Below are positions 43,212 to 51,121 of a stretch of DNA of 64,000 nt, one piece after another; the stretch's first letter is position 1; each line of letters opens with the position of its first letter. The DNA is from Streptomyces sp. HSG2. Lineage in GTDB: Bacteria; Actinomycetota; Actinomycetes; Streptomycetales; Streptomycetaceae. The notes beneath the pieces are model-generated. The model had not been told where the DNA came from, searched no databases, and saw only the letters and a program-made list of their open reading frames with translations. The stretch lies in NCBI RefSeq assembly GCF_016598575.1, contig NZ_CP066801.1:372001-436000 (forward strand), in the 5' to 3' direction. The translations under genes were made by a program, and so were the position numbers.

Positions 43212-44715
43212 GGGAAGTCCCGGTCTGTGCGGAAGGGGCGATGTCGTGTTCTCCGGCCGTCGCGGCACACAGGCGCCGCACGGCCTCGCGATCCGGCTTG
43301 CCGTTCGCGGTCAACGGAACGTCCTCGATCAGGACGATCCGATCGGGCATCCGGGCCCGGTCGAGGAAGCGCGCGAGCCTCTCGCGGACCTCCTCCGGTC
43401 TCAGGGCGGTCAGCACCGCCAGCCGCAGCGGCGCGTCCTCGTCCTCCGGTCGGAGCGCCACGGCGGCGGTCACCCCGGAGATCCGTTCGGCGGCGTCCTC
43501 GATCTCGGTGAGACCGATACGGACACCACGACGCTTGATCATGTCGTCGTCGCGACCCACGAAATAGAGCAGGCCCTCCTCGTCTAGGTAGCCGCGATCG
43601 CCGGTGCGCAGTTCGAGCGAGCCGTCGTCGCGGCGCGCGTAGCGGTTCTGGCGTTCCAGGGGCAGTCCCCAGTAACCGTCCATCACCGTGCTCCCCCACA
43701 CGACGATCTCTCCGACCTCCCCTGGGCCGAGGGCGCTCCCGTCCGCCGCGACGACGCGCACGTGGTCGCCGGGGATGGCCCGGCCGACGGACCCCGGATG
43801 GGTGGCGTACTCGGCCGGGTCGAGGATGGAGATGCGCTGGCACTCCGTCATGCCGTACATGGAGGCGAACACCGACCCGGGAAAGAGTTCCAGGAGTTCG
43901 GCGACGACCGCCTGCCCGGGGCGCGCCCCCGTGTTGGTGAACAGTCGCACGGCGGTGGGCCGGCGCGACCTGCGGCGCAGCAATGTCAGCATCTGGGCCA
44001 GGGACGGCACCAACGGCACCACCGTGACGCCGTGTCGCTCGATCGTGCTCAGCAGTCCCCGGTCGCCCTCCCGGTCCGCGAGCACCAGGGTGGCACCGTT
44101 CAGCGCGCACAGGAGCGCCTGGTAGAGCCCGTAGTCGAAGGAGAGCGGCAGCCGGCACAACACCACGTCGTCGGCGCGGTAGCCCAGGCGGGCGTCGACG
44201 GCGCGGGTCGCCGCGAGCATCTGCCGGTGAGGGCAGACCACGCCCTTCGGCCGCCCCGTCGTTCCGGAGGTGTAGATCAGCACGGCGATGTCGTCGTCCG
44301 TGACGGAGCCGACGTGGTCGTCGGCCGGGAAGCCCCCGATCTCCCGCCGGGCGCGATCGACCTCGACGGTGCGTGTCGCCCGGCTCCCGGCCGCGGAGCC
44401 GCAGATCGCGAGCCCGGCCGAGCAGTCGCGGACGACGTGGGCGACCTGGTCGTCGGTCAGTTCCGGATGCACCGGGACGAAGACCGCGCCGAGGCGCAGG
44501 GCGGCGTGGAAGACCGAGAGGAAGGTGGCGTCGTTTCCTCCCGCGTACACCACCCGGGCTCCACCGGAGACACCCTGGGCACGCAGCCATCCCACCGCCC
44601 GGTCGACCCGCTCTCCCAGGTCGCGGTAGGTCACGACGCCGCCGTCGGGGTCCACCACGGCGGGGTGGTCGGCTCGGTCGATCCTCGCGCGCGCGAACAG
44701 GTCACAGACCGGCAT
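43192..44715 (-). CDS. Stand-alone adenylation enzyme (amino-acid or acyl AMP ligase)
   Basis: A 507-residue adenylate-forming enzyme. A3 is LIYTSGTTGRPKGVV, A4 is LSFDYGLYQA with Asp at 194, A5 is ASMYGMTECQRI, A7 is LRTGDRGYLDEEG, A8 is GRDDDMIKRRGVRIGLTEIE and A10 is PLTANGKPDREA with the catalytic Lys. An Asp at the A4 FD position is what amino-acid-activating enzymes use to hold the alpha-amino group, so an amino acid substrate is favoured over a plain acid (inference). Start at 44715 follows AAGGAG and overlaps the malonyl-transferase by 14 nt. It probably loads the carrier encoded next. Confidence 0.87.
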   Translation of the reverse strand: MPVCDLFARARIDRADHPAVVDPDGGVVTYRDLGERVDRAVGWLRAQGVSGGARVVYAGGNDATFLSVFHAALRLGAVFVPVHPELTDDQVAHVVRDCSAGLAICGSAAGSRATRTVEVDRARREIGGFPADDHVGSVTDDDIAVLIYTSGTTGRPKGVVCPHRQMLAATRAVDARLGYRADDVVLCRLPLSFDYGLYQALLCALNGATLVLADREGDRGLLSTIERHGVTVVPLVPSLAQMLTLLRRRSRRPTAVRLFTNTGARPGQAVVAELLELFPGSVFASMYGMTECQRISILDPAEYATHPGSVGRAIPGDHVRVVAADGSALGPGEVGEIVVWGSTVMDGYWGLPLERQNRYARRDDGSLELRTGDRGYLDEEGLLYFVGRDDDMIKRRGVRIGLTEIEDAAERISGVTAAVALRPEDEDAPLRLAVLTALRPEEVRERLARFLDRARMPDRIVLIEDVPLTANGKPDREAVRRLCAATAGEHDIAPSAQTGTSHEPVTV

Positions 44716-45637
44716 GGGTCGCTCCTTCCGTCGGGCGGGCCCCGTTGAGCCGCGCGCGGACCCTCCGCAGGTCGCCGGAGGTGTTGACGGGCACCACGCG
44801 CAACTCGGGGAAATGGCGCCGCACGATGTTGCCGAGCGTGCGGGAAGGAGGAAGAGCCACGGTCGTCTCCGGGGCCGTCCGCGCCAGCGCCGACAGGCAC
44901 AGGTCCCACCGCACCGGACGCACGACCTGGTCCACCAGGCGCCGTCGGATCGTCTCCGGGTCGACGACGGACTCGCCGTCGGCGTTGGACAGGTACACGC
45001 CCCGGGGGCGTCGGAACGGCATCGCCGCCGCCGCCTCGGCCACACGCCGTCGGGCGGACTCCATGTGGTGGGTGTGGAAGGCCCCCGCCACCTTCAGTGG
45101 CGCGACCGTGCTGCCAGGCGGTGGTTCCGCCGCCAACAGCCGGAGATCCTCGGTCCGTCCGGCGGCCACGATCTGACCGGCCCCGTTGAACGTGGCCGCG
45201 GTGAGACCGCGTTCGGAGATCGCCCGGACCACGGCCGCCTCCTCCCCGCCGACCACCGCCGCCATCGACGTCGGGGCCGCGTCACAGGCGTCCGCCATGG
45301 CACGCCCGCGGATGGCTGCCAGCCGGACGGCGTCGGTGGGTTCGAGGACGCCCGCGTACACGGCGGCGGTGATCTCGCCGACGGAGTGGCCCACCGAGAG
45401 CGTCGCCTCGTCGACGACACCGTCGTGGGCGAGCAGTCCGACGGCCACCAGCAGGGGTTGGGTGTTCTCCGTCCGATCGATCTCCGCGGGCGAGGCCCGG
45501 GTCCCCAGGTGCGCCAAGTCGAGGTCGGCGGCCTCGGACCACACGCGGATCCGATCGGCCGACTCCGGGTCACGCAGGCGTCCGGCCAGCATCCCGGGGG
45601 TCTGGGAGCCCTGTCCCGGGGCGATGAAGGCAATCAC
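44702..45637 (-). CDS. Malonyl-CoA:carrier-protein acyltransferase (FabD-like)
   Basis: A 311-residue trans-acting acyltransferase. FIAPGQGSQTPGM is the oxyanion loop, VGHSVGEITAAVYAG holds the nucleophile Ser, AAIRGRAMADAC the Arg that binds the malonyl carboxylate, and VAGAFHTHHME the catalytic His. It should supply malonyl extender units to the ACP at 36.2 kb. A dedicated copy in the cluster points to a discrete-enzyme PKS rather than a modular one. The GTG start at 45637 has a weak ribosome site; a 100-bp gap separates it from the ABC permease gene and could hold an internal promoter. Confidence 0.9.
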   Translation of the reverse strand: MIAFIAPGQGSQTPGMLAGRLRDPESADRIRVWSEAADLDLAHLGTRASPAEIDRTENTQPLLVAVGLLAHDGVVDEATLSVGHSVGEITAAVYAGVLEPTDAVRLAAIRGRAMADACDAAPTSMAAVVGGEEAAVVRAISERGLTAATFNGAGQIVAAGRTEDLRLLAAEPPPGSTVAPLKVAGAFHTHHMESARRRVAEAAAAMPFRRPRGVYLSNADGESVVDPETIRRRLVDQVVRPVRWDLCLSALARTAPETTVALPPSRTLGNIVRRHFPELRVVPVNTSGDLRRVRARLNGARPTEGATHAGL

Positions 45638-45737
45638 CAGCTCTACACCCTCTCGGTGGGGGTCTGTGAGGGACCCGTCGCGCGGTCGGCGAACGGTTCC
45701 GCGCGGGGCGGCGGTCCTCGTGGCGGTGGGGAAGGGG

Positions 45738-46532
45738 CTACGCGCGGCTCGTGCTCCGGGCGAAGCGTCGGATGGCGATGAAGGAGAAGGCGGCGAGCCA
45801 GGCGAACAGGTTGAACACGGCCCCGGCCAGGCTCATGTGCTCGCCGCTGAAGGCATAGCCGTCGGTGAGGGCGTAGCGGGCGAGCGTCGACACCCCGTAC
45901 ATGGGGGTGTAGCTGGAGATCTGGAGCATCGTCCCGCTCAGCGGGATGAAGAGGTTGCCGAGGAAGGCGAGGGCGGTCATCGTCAGACCCGGTACGTGCG
46001 TGACGGTGTCGGGCTTGAGGGCGAGGCCCATGGCGATGCCGAGCGCGGCGAAGACGGCGGAGCCGAGCCAGGCGACGAGCAGCGCCGTCACCCACACACC
46101 GGCGTCGGCGCGCGCTCCGGTCAGGAAACCCAGCACACCGATGATCGCCACCGGCACGGCGGCCATCACCACCGAGCAGAACACCTTGACGAAGAGGTAC
46201 CCGGGTGGGGCGAGCGGGCTCAGGGCGATCGTGCGCATCCAGCCGGTGGACTTCTCGATGGAGATCGTCGCCGAGGAGCTGATGGCGGCCATGGCCGCCC
46301 CGTACACGGCCAGCCCTGTCATCATCCAGGCGGCGAAGTTGCCGTGCGCGAGGGTGCCTCCCTCCGGCCCCGTACGGAACAGCGCCAGGTACAGGACGGC
46401 GGGCAGCAGGATGGTGAAGATCGTGGTCTGCCGGCTGAACCGCCTGCGGAGCTCGAAGAGGACGAAGGTGAGGTTCACGCCGCCCAGCGGGGAGGCCGGT
46501 GCTTCGGGGGCGGATGTGTCGAGGGTGGTCAT
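45738..46532 (-). CDS. ABC-2 type exporter permease
   Basis: A 264-residue integral membrane protein with six hydrophobic segments, for example IFTILLPAVLYLALF, GLAVYGAAMAAISSS, LFVKVFCSVVMAAVPVAIIGVL, VTALLVAWLGSAVFAALGIAMG and LAGAVFNLFAWLAAFSF. The ABC-2 permease cue RRRFSRQTTIF and the ERSTGWMRT-like IEKSTGWMRTIALSPL loop are visible. It pairs with the ATPase gene upstream, to which it is coupled by an ATGA overlap. The pair is at the head of the biosynthetic operon and is likely the self-resistance or export pump for the product. Confidence 0.9.
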   Translation of the reverse strand: MTTLDTSAPEAPASPLGGVNLTFVLFELRRRFSRQTTIFTILLPAVLYLALFRTGPEGGTLAHGNFAAWMMTGLAVYGAAMAAISSSATISIEKSTGWMRTIALSPLAPPGYLFVKVFCSVVMAAVPVAIIGVLGFLTGARADAGVWVTALLVAWLGSAVFAALGIAMGLALKPDTVTHVPGLTMTALAFLGNLFIPLSGTMLQISSYTPMYGVSTLARYALTDGYAFSGEHMSLAGAVFNLFAWLAAFSFIAIRRFARSTSRA

Positions 46533-47491
46533 CGCCGGTCTCCTCGGGCGGTGCGATCGTGTTCGGTGATGGCCAGGAAGGCGTCCTCGAGGCTGCGCGG
46601 TACCACCTCGATCTCCCTGGCGGACGTGCGGTGGACGAGCAGCCGCACGACGGCGTCGGAGTCGGCGCAGTCGAAGACGTACCGGTCGCCTCGCACGGTG
46701 TGGGAGCGGACCTCGGGGGAACCGGCGACCAGGGCCGCGTCCGGGCCGGTCATCACGGCCGAGACCGTGCGTCCGCTGATGGCCGACCTGATGGTGGCCA
46801 CGGAGCCGTCGGCCACGACCCGACCTCGGTCGATCATCACGACCCGGTCGGCGAACTGTTCGGCCTCCTCCACGTAGTGGGTGGCGAACATGACGGTCGT
46901 GCCGCGCGCGGCGTCCTCCCTGACCGCCTCCCAGAACTCCCGGCGTGCCACGACGTCCATCCCGGCCGTCGGCTCGTCCAACACCAGGAACTCGGGGTCG
47001 GAGAGCAGAGCGAGGGCGAAGCGCAGCCGCTGCTGCTCTCCCCCGGAGCACTCGGCGACCCGTCGACGTCGCAGCCGGGCGATGCCCGCCCTGCGGATGG
47101 CACGCTCCGGATCGGCGTCGGGGTGGAGCGAGCCCAGCATCCGCACCGTGGCCTCCACGGTGAGGTCGGGCAGGAGCCCACCCGTCTGAAGGACCGCGCC
47201 GACCCTTCCCGAGCGCACGGCCTGGCGGGGGGCCTCGCCGAAGAGCCGGGCCTGTCCGGAGTCCGGCGGCACGAGCCCGAGCAGGATGTCGATGCTGGTG
47301 CTCTTGCCCGCGCCGTTCGGCCCGAGGAAGGCCACGACCTCGCCTCGTAGAACGCGCAGGTCGAGACCGTCCACGGCGGTGACCTTCGCGCCCTTGGTGT
47401 CGATGTAGCGCTTCGCTATCGCGCTCAGGACGGCGACCTCGGACGCGGTCGTCCGCCGCGGTTCGGGGCGAGACTGGGTATGGGCCGTCAT
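46529..47491 (-). CDS. ABC transporter ATPase (drug exporter type)
   Basis: A 320-residue DrrA-type ATPase. Walker A GPNGAGKST at 57-65, signature CSGGEQQRL, Walker B FLVLDEPTAGMD and the switch His in MFATHYVEEAEQ are all intact. The C-terminal 90 residues are the usual DrrA-like extension. I prefer the ATG at 47491 because GGAG is 6 nt before it; a TTG at 47503 is possible. It is the first clear gene of the biosynthetic operon, so the main promoter should lie between here and about 48.2 kb. Confidence 0.9.
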   Translation of the reverse strand: MTAHTQSRPEPRRTTASEVAVLSAIAKRYIDTKGAKVTAVDGLDLRVLRGEVVAFLGPNGAGKSTSIDILLGLVPPDSGQARLFGEAPRQAVRSGRVGAVLQTGGLLPDLTVEATVRMLGSLHPDADPERAIRRAGIARLRRRRVAECSGGEQQRLRFALALLSDPEFLVLDEPTAGMDVVARREFWEAVREDAARGTTVMFATHYVEEAEQFADRVVMIDRGRVVADGSVATIRSAISGRTVSAVMTGPDAALVAGSPEVRSHTVRGDRYVFDCADSDAVVRLLVHRTSAREIEVVPRSLEDAFLAITEHDRTARGDRR

Positions 47492-47556
47492 CAAAGTCTC
47501 CAAAACTGGGTAGAGTTGCCTCGCGGCGATTCGCCATGGACCTTTGCTTCAGCGAT

Positions 47557-47733
47557 CTACCCGGCGCCGGTCCGGCGAAGTTCCTGGATCACGTGCGACA
47601 CGGCGGGCGGAAGCGACGACTCCTCCCGCGCCCCTCTCGCCCCCGAGGCGGTGGGGATCGAGGATCGGGGGGCTCCCGCCCCTGTCGGCCCCCCGGCGGG
47701 ACACACCACGCCGTCGGAATGCTGGACTCTCAT
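47557..47733 (-). CDS. Possible small upstream ORF (58 aa) before the biosynthetic operon
   Basis: A 58-codon frame with ATG at 47733 and a GTGAGGTG ribosome-like site five nt upstream, stopping 65 nt before the ABC ATPase. Its C-terminal third (EESSLPPAVSHVIQELRR) looks like a helical peptide. Third-position G/C is lower than in neighbouring genes (about five in six) and two rare AGA codons occur, so coding is not certain. It could be a leader peptide controlling the exporter, a small membrane-independent peptide, or chance. It lacks the Cys/Ser/Thr-rich core of a lanthipeptide precursor. Confidence 0.3.
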   Translation of the reverse strand: MRVQHSDGVVCPAGGPTGAGAPRSSIPTASGARGAREESSLPPAVSHVIQELRRTGAG

Positions 47734-48710
47734 GGGCACCTCACCTCGCGCTCCGTCTTCCTCGGACGCCGCCCCGCCGTCGCCCGGACCCGCGACCGGC
47801 CGGAGCCGAGGACCCCCGAAGACCCTCGCGTCTCGCGACCCGCCGGAGCCGGGCGGGCGCCACAAGGGGACTCACCTCGACGTTGGCGGCTGCGAAGGTC
47901 GACCGTCACTCTCTCGGATGACCTCGCGTTGACGAACGTATCCGGGAAATTCGGCCATATCGACAAGGGAAAGGTGCGGAGATGGCAAAGCGCTTGCCTG
48001 TTCGCTCCGTGTAGGGACCGGGACGCGACAACGGTCGCCCCGTGGCCGAACCCGCGGGACGGCACGCGGCGCGCCGGGAATCTCCACCGAGGGGCCCAAA
48101 GATCCGACCCCGCCGAGGGCACGGCGCTCACCGGCGGCCCCCTCCGGTGAGGTTCACGCCTGGTTCACGGCACTCCCCTCATCGACCTCACGAGGCCGCC
48201 CGGACACATGTGACAGACGGGAGCCATGCGCATGATGTCCGTATTCCGCGGGGCGCGGTCGCCTGCCAGGCACGGTGGAAGGGCGTCTCGGGCATGGACG
48301 CGTGGCGTCCGTCGCCGCGGATGGCTGTCGCCTCGGGAGAGGGGCGGCTCACGGTGAGTGGGCCGGTCGTGGTCGGTCGATGCGGTGGCCTGCGCCGCGT
48401 CGTCGGCTTCGCCGTTCGACCGGGCGCCGAGTCGGGCCGGCCCCGGCCGGGTGCCAGGGGCGGTCCCGAGGCCGGCAGAGCCGGCCGACCCCGCCTGTAC
48501 GGCTTCGCGGGGCGGGCGGGGTCCAGCCCCCGGCGGCGATCTCGGCGTCCGGCCGCGCCGGGGGGCGGGCCCGCCCGTGTCGGCCTCGCGATCGGCCCGT
48601 TGGATCACCCTCGCCGCGTCCGGCCGGCGTCTGCCACCGGAATCGCCGACCCGGGCGCGAGGAGGAACCGCCTCGATGCGCTCACCCCGCCCACGCCCGG
48701 ATCGGGAGCC
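47734..48710. other. About 1 kb without a recognisable gene upstream of the biosynthetic operon
   Basis: Frames on both strands here are long only because of high GC and have no coding character or ribosome sites. An AT-richer patch at 47925-47995 (including TTGACG at 47933-47938, and TTGTCG on the other strand) is the best place to look for the operon promoter, but I cannot define -10/-35 pairs with confidence. Confidence 0.5.
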
Positions 48711-49214
48711 TCAGCTGTAGTCGCCGGCCGAGTAGGTGAGTTCGTAGGAGTGGCTGTACAGCTCGATGATGTTGCCGAAGGGGTCCTCGCAGTAGACCAT
48801 CCGGTAGGGCTTCTCACCCGGGTAGTAGTACCGCACCGGCATGCGCTGCTTGCCTCCCGCCTCCACGATCCTGGCGGCCAGGCCCTCGACGTCCGGGTCT
48901 TGTACGCAGAAGTGGAAGACCCCGGTCTTCCAGTACTCGAAGTTGTTCTCCGGGTCCTCGGAGTTGGGGAACTGGAAGAGTTCCACCCCTACCCGGTCGC
49001 CGGTCGACAGGTGAGCGATACGGAACGACCCCCATCCGGCACCGAAGACGTCGGTGCACATCACCCCGATGGGAGAGTCGTCCTCCTCGACGAGCGTCGG
49101 AGGCATGATGACGTACCAGCCGAGGACTTCGGTGTAGAAGGAGACAGCACGCTCCAGGTCGGGCACGCTGATGCCGATGTGGGAAAAGGTGCGGGGGTAG
49201 ACGGATCCCTGCAA
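48711..49214 (-). CDS. VOC-superfamily dioxygenase/lyase-like protein
   Basis: A 167-residue VOC protein. FSHIGISVPDLERAVSFYTEVLGW opens the first module with a metal His, VELFQFPN gives an acidic ligand candidate, FHFCVQDPDVEGL opens the second half with another His, and YCEDPFGNIIELYSHSYE ends with the Glu ligand. The set His-Glu-His-Glu fits a metal-dependent isomerase, lyase or extradiol-type enzyme rather than a drug-binding protein. I favour a TTG start at 49214 because GGAGG lies 5 nt before it; no in-frame ATG or GTG is placed as well. Stand-alone gene; partner unknown. Confidence 0.78.
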   Translation of the reverse strand: MQGSVYPRTFSHIGISVPDLERAVSFYTEVLGWYVIMPPTLVEEDDSPIGVMCTDVFGAGWGSFRIAHLSTGDRVGVELFQFPNSEDPENNFEYWKTGVFHFCVQDPDVEGLAARIVEAGGKQRMPVRYYYPGEKPYRMVYCEDPFGNIIELYSHSYELTYSAGDYS

Positions 49215-49651
49215 GGCGACCTCCGTGGTACGTGGTTTCGGTCCCCTCGCCCTCCGCTTCCGGGGAGGGCGCACGGGCGACCGCCTTCACTGTACCCACG
49301 GCTAGCGCCGGACGGCCGAGCCACGCCCCCCGTCGGCGTCGGGAGCGCGTCGGCGGCGGGCCACGAGGGTGCGGGGGCGACCGGCGCGGCGGTGAACGGC
49401 GTCGACGACGCGACCCACCCGCCCGACGGGGCGGCTTGCCTCCCGACCTCCTACTCGCCGCCGGACGGCCGCCGGCCTCGTCGGACACCCGACCCGGGAG
49501 GAGCCCTCCCACGCCGGAACGCGCTCACGCGGGTGGCGAAGTCGGTCACCCGGGCCCCGGACCCCGCGACCCACCGAGGTGGGTCGACCGCCACCGCCCA
49601 GGACGGACGAGGTCACCTCCTGGGGGCCGAGCACGGGCCGAGCCGCGTGGG
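49215..49651. other. 437-bp gap between the VOC and acyl-CoA dehydrogenase genes
   Basis: No credible gene. It holds the promoter of the leftward VOC gene. On the minus strand GGGTAC at 49292-49297 looks like a stress-sigma (SigB-type) -10, but I do not see the matching GTTT -35 at the right distance. The rest is GC-rich and featureless to my eye. Confidence 0.4.
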
Positions 49652-50827
49652 TCACCTTCGCACGCGCGGCATGCCCAGGCCGATCCACGCGATGATCTCC
49701 CGCTGGATCTCGTTGTTGCCGCCACCGAAGGTGAAGATGACCGCGGAGCGGTAGCCGCGCTCCAACTCGCCGCCGAGGACCTCCCCGGCGGAGCCCTCCT
49801 TGAGAGGACCCGCCGCGGCGAGGATCTCCATGAGCCACGCGTACGCGTCGCGGCGCGCCTCGGAGCCGTACACCTTGACGGCGGACGCGTCCTGCGGGGT
49901 CAGGGTGCCGTCCTCGACCGCCCCGACCATACGCCAGTTCAGCAGCCGCAGCGCCTCCAGCCGGGTGTGCGTGCGCGCCAGGAGACGGCGGACCCAGGGC
50001 AGGTCGACGACCCGCCGCCCGTCGGAGAGCACGGTCTCCGAGGCCCACCGTCGCACGTCGCGCAGGGCGCGGACGGCCATGGTGCCGTGGGCGGCGAGGG
50101 TGACCCGCTCGTGGTTGAGCTGGTTGGTGATCATGCGCCAGCCGGCGTTCTCCTCCCCGACCCGGTTGCCTACGGGGACCCGGACGCGGTCGTAGTAGGT
50201 CGCGGCGGTGTCGTGTCCGGCGAGGGTGCGGATGACGGTGTACGAGTAGCCGGGGGCGCTGGTCGGCACCAGGAGCAGGGTGATGCCGCGGTGGGCGGGC
50301 GCGGCGGGGTCGGTCCGCACGGCGAGCCACACCCAGTCCGCGGTGTCGCCGTTGGTGGTCCAGACCTTCTGCCCGTCGACCACGTAGGTGGCGCCGTCGC
50401 GGACGGCACGAGTGCGCAGCGAGGCCAGGTCCGTGCCGGCGCCGGGTTCGCTGTAGCCGATGGCGAAGTCGATCTCGCCGGAGAGGATTCGTGGCAGGAA
50501 GAACGACTTCTGCTCCTCGGTGCCGTATCGCATGAGCGTGGGACCGACCGTGTTGAGCGCCATCAGCGGCAGGGGGACGCCCGCCTGGGCGGCCTCGTCG
50601 AAGAAGACGTACTGCTCGCCGGCGCTCAGCCCGCGACCGCCGTACTCCGTCGGCCAGCCCACGCCGAGCCAGCCGTCCGCGCCGAGTCGACGGATCGTCT
50701 CGCGGTAGTACCTCTTCCGGCGCGCCGGGTCCGGCGGTAGGTCCGCCGGCTCCGGCGCCAGGTCGGCGAAGTAGGACCGCAGTTCGCCGCGCAGCCTTCG
50801 CTGCTCGGGCGTGTGGGAGAGATGCAC
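49652..50827 (-). CDS. Acyl-CoA dehydrogenase
   Basis: A 391-residue FAD-dependent acyl-CoA dehydrogenase. FAIGYSEPGAGTDLASLRTRA is the ACAD signature (usually GYTEPxAGSDL), VWTTNGDTADWVWLAVRT the second signature, and FTFGGGNNEIQREIIAWIGLGMPR the FAD/tetramer end. The general-base Glu cannot be placed securely. N-terminal helices (RRLRGELRSYFADLAPEPADL) and LGADGWLGVGWPTEYGGRGL fit the family of ACADs found in steroid and branched-acyl degradation. The GTG at 50827 follows GGAGG. It faces the dhaK operon across 294 bp, and its cognate hydratase or ligase may be those at 10-20 kb (inference). Confidence 0.9.
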   Translation of the reverse strand: MHLSHTPEQRRLRGELRSYFADLAPEPADLPPDPARRKRYYRETIRRLGADGWLGVGWPTEYGGRGLSAGEQYVFFDEAAQAGVPLPLMALNTVGPTLMRYGTEEQKSFFLPRILSGEIDFAIGYSEPGAGTDLASLRTRAVRDGATYVVDGQKVWTTNGDTADWVWLAVRTDPAAPAHRGITLLLVPTSAPGYSYTVIRTLAGHDTAATYYDRVRVPVGNRVGEENAGWRMITNQLNHERVTLAAHGTMAVRALRDVRRWASETVLSDGRRVVDLPWVRRLLARTHTRLEALRLLNWRMVGAVEDGTLTPQDASAVKVYGSEARRDAYAWLMEILAAAGPLKEGSAGEVLGGELERGYRSAVIFTFGGGNNEIQREIIAWIGLGMPRVRR

Positions 50828-51121
50828 GGCACAGCCTCCAGGTCCCCGGCACCGGTCACGTCGGGCGCACACGGTAGGGCGCGGCGCGACAAGGGGGAAG
50901 GGACGCGCGGTGGTCCGTCGCCGGCGGAACGGGGATCGGTGGCGAACGGGAGGGGCGGGGCGCGTGGGCGGAAGGAGACGGGGAACCGATGCCCACGGGC
51001 GCGGCGCGCGGGTGACCGGCGCGGCCCCAGGGCCGATACTGCTGGTGTGGGAGTACCGTCGGCGGCCGGGCGACGGCGCTGCCGGGTTTGATGTCGTCGC
51101 GCGTGGGCCCGGGAGGCACCC

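Larger units (their letters stand above)
26516..47491 (-). other. Biosynthetic gene cluster: discrete PKS + diaminopropionate + LanB-like transferase
   Basis: Eighteen leftward genes, most joined by ATGA, GTGA or TGATG overlaps, probably form one long operon starting near 47.5-47.8 kb. The largest internal gaps are 155 bp (35561-35715, with a hairpin) and 100 bp (45638-45737). The set encodes chain building (malonyl-transferase, KS with inactive KS, two carrier proteins, ketoreductase, dehydratase), amino-acid supply and loading (adenylation enzyme, aminotransferase, SbnA/SbnB), coupling (LanB-like protein, condensation-fold acyltransferase), tailoring (GNAT fusion, GcvT-like), activation (PPTase) and export (ABC, MFS). 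No enoyl reductase, thioesterase or pathway regulator is present. I do not recognise the product. Confidence 0.85.

Noticed and set aside
47557..47733. Lanthipeptide precursor for the LanB-like protein
   Set aside because: The small peptide lacks a Ser/Thr/Cys-rich core and no cyclase, protease or elimination domain is nearby; kept only as a low-confidence small ORF.
48042..49754. 570-codon plus-strand frame
   Set aside because: It runs antisense through the VOC gene with Arg/Gly/Pro-rich composition and no recognisable domain.
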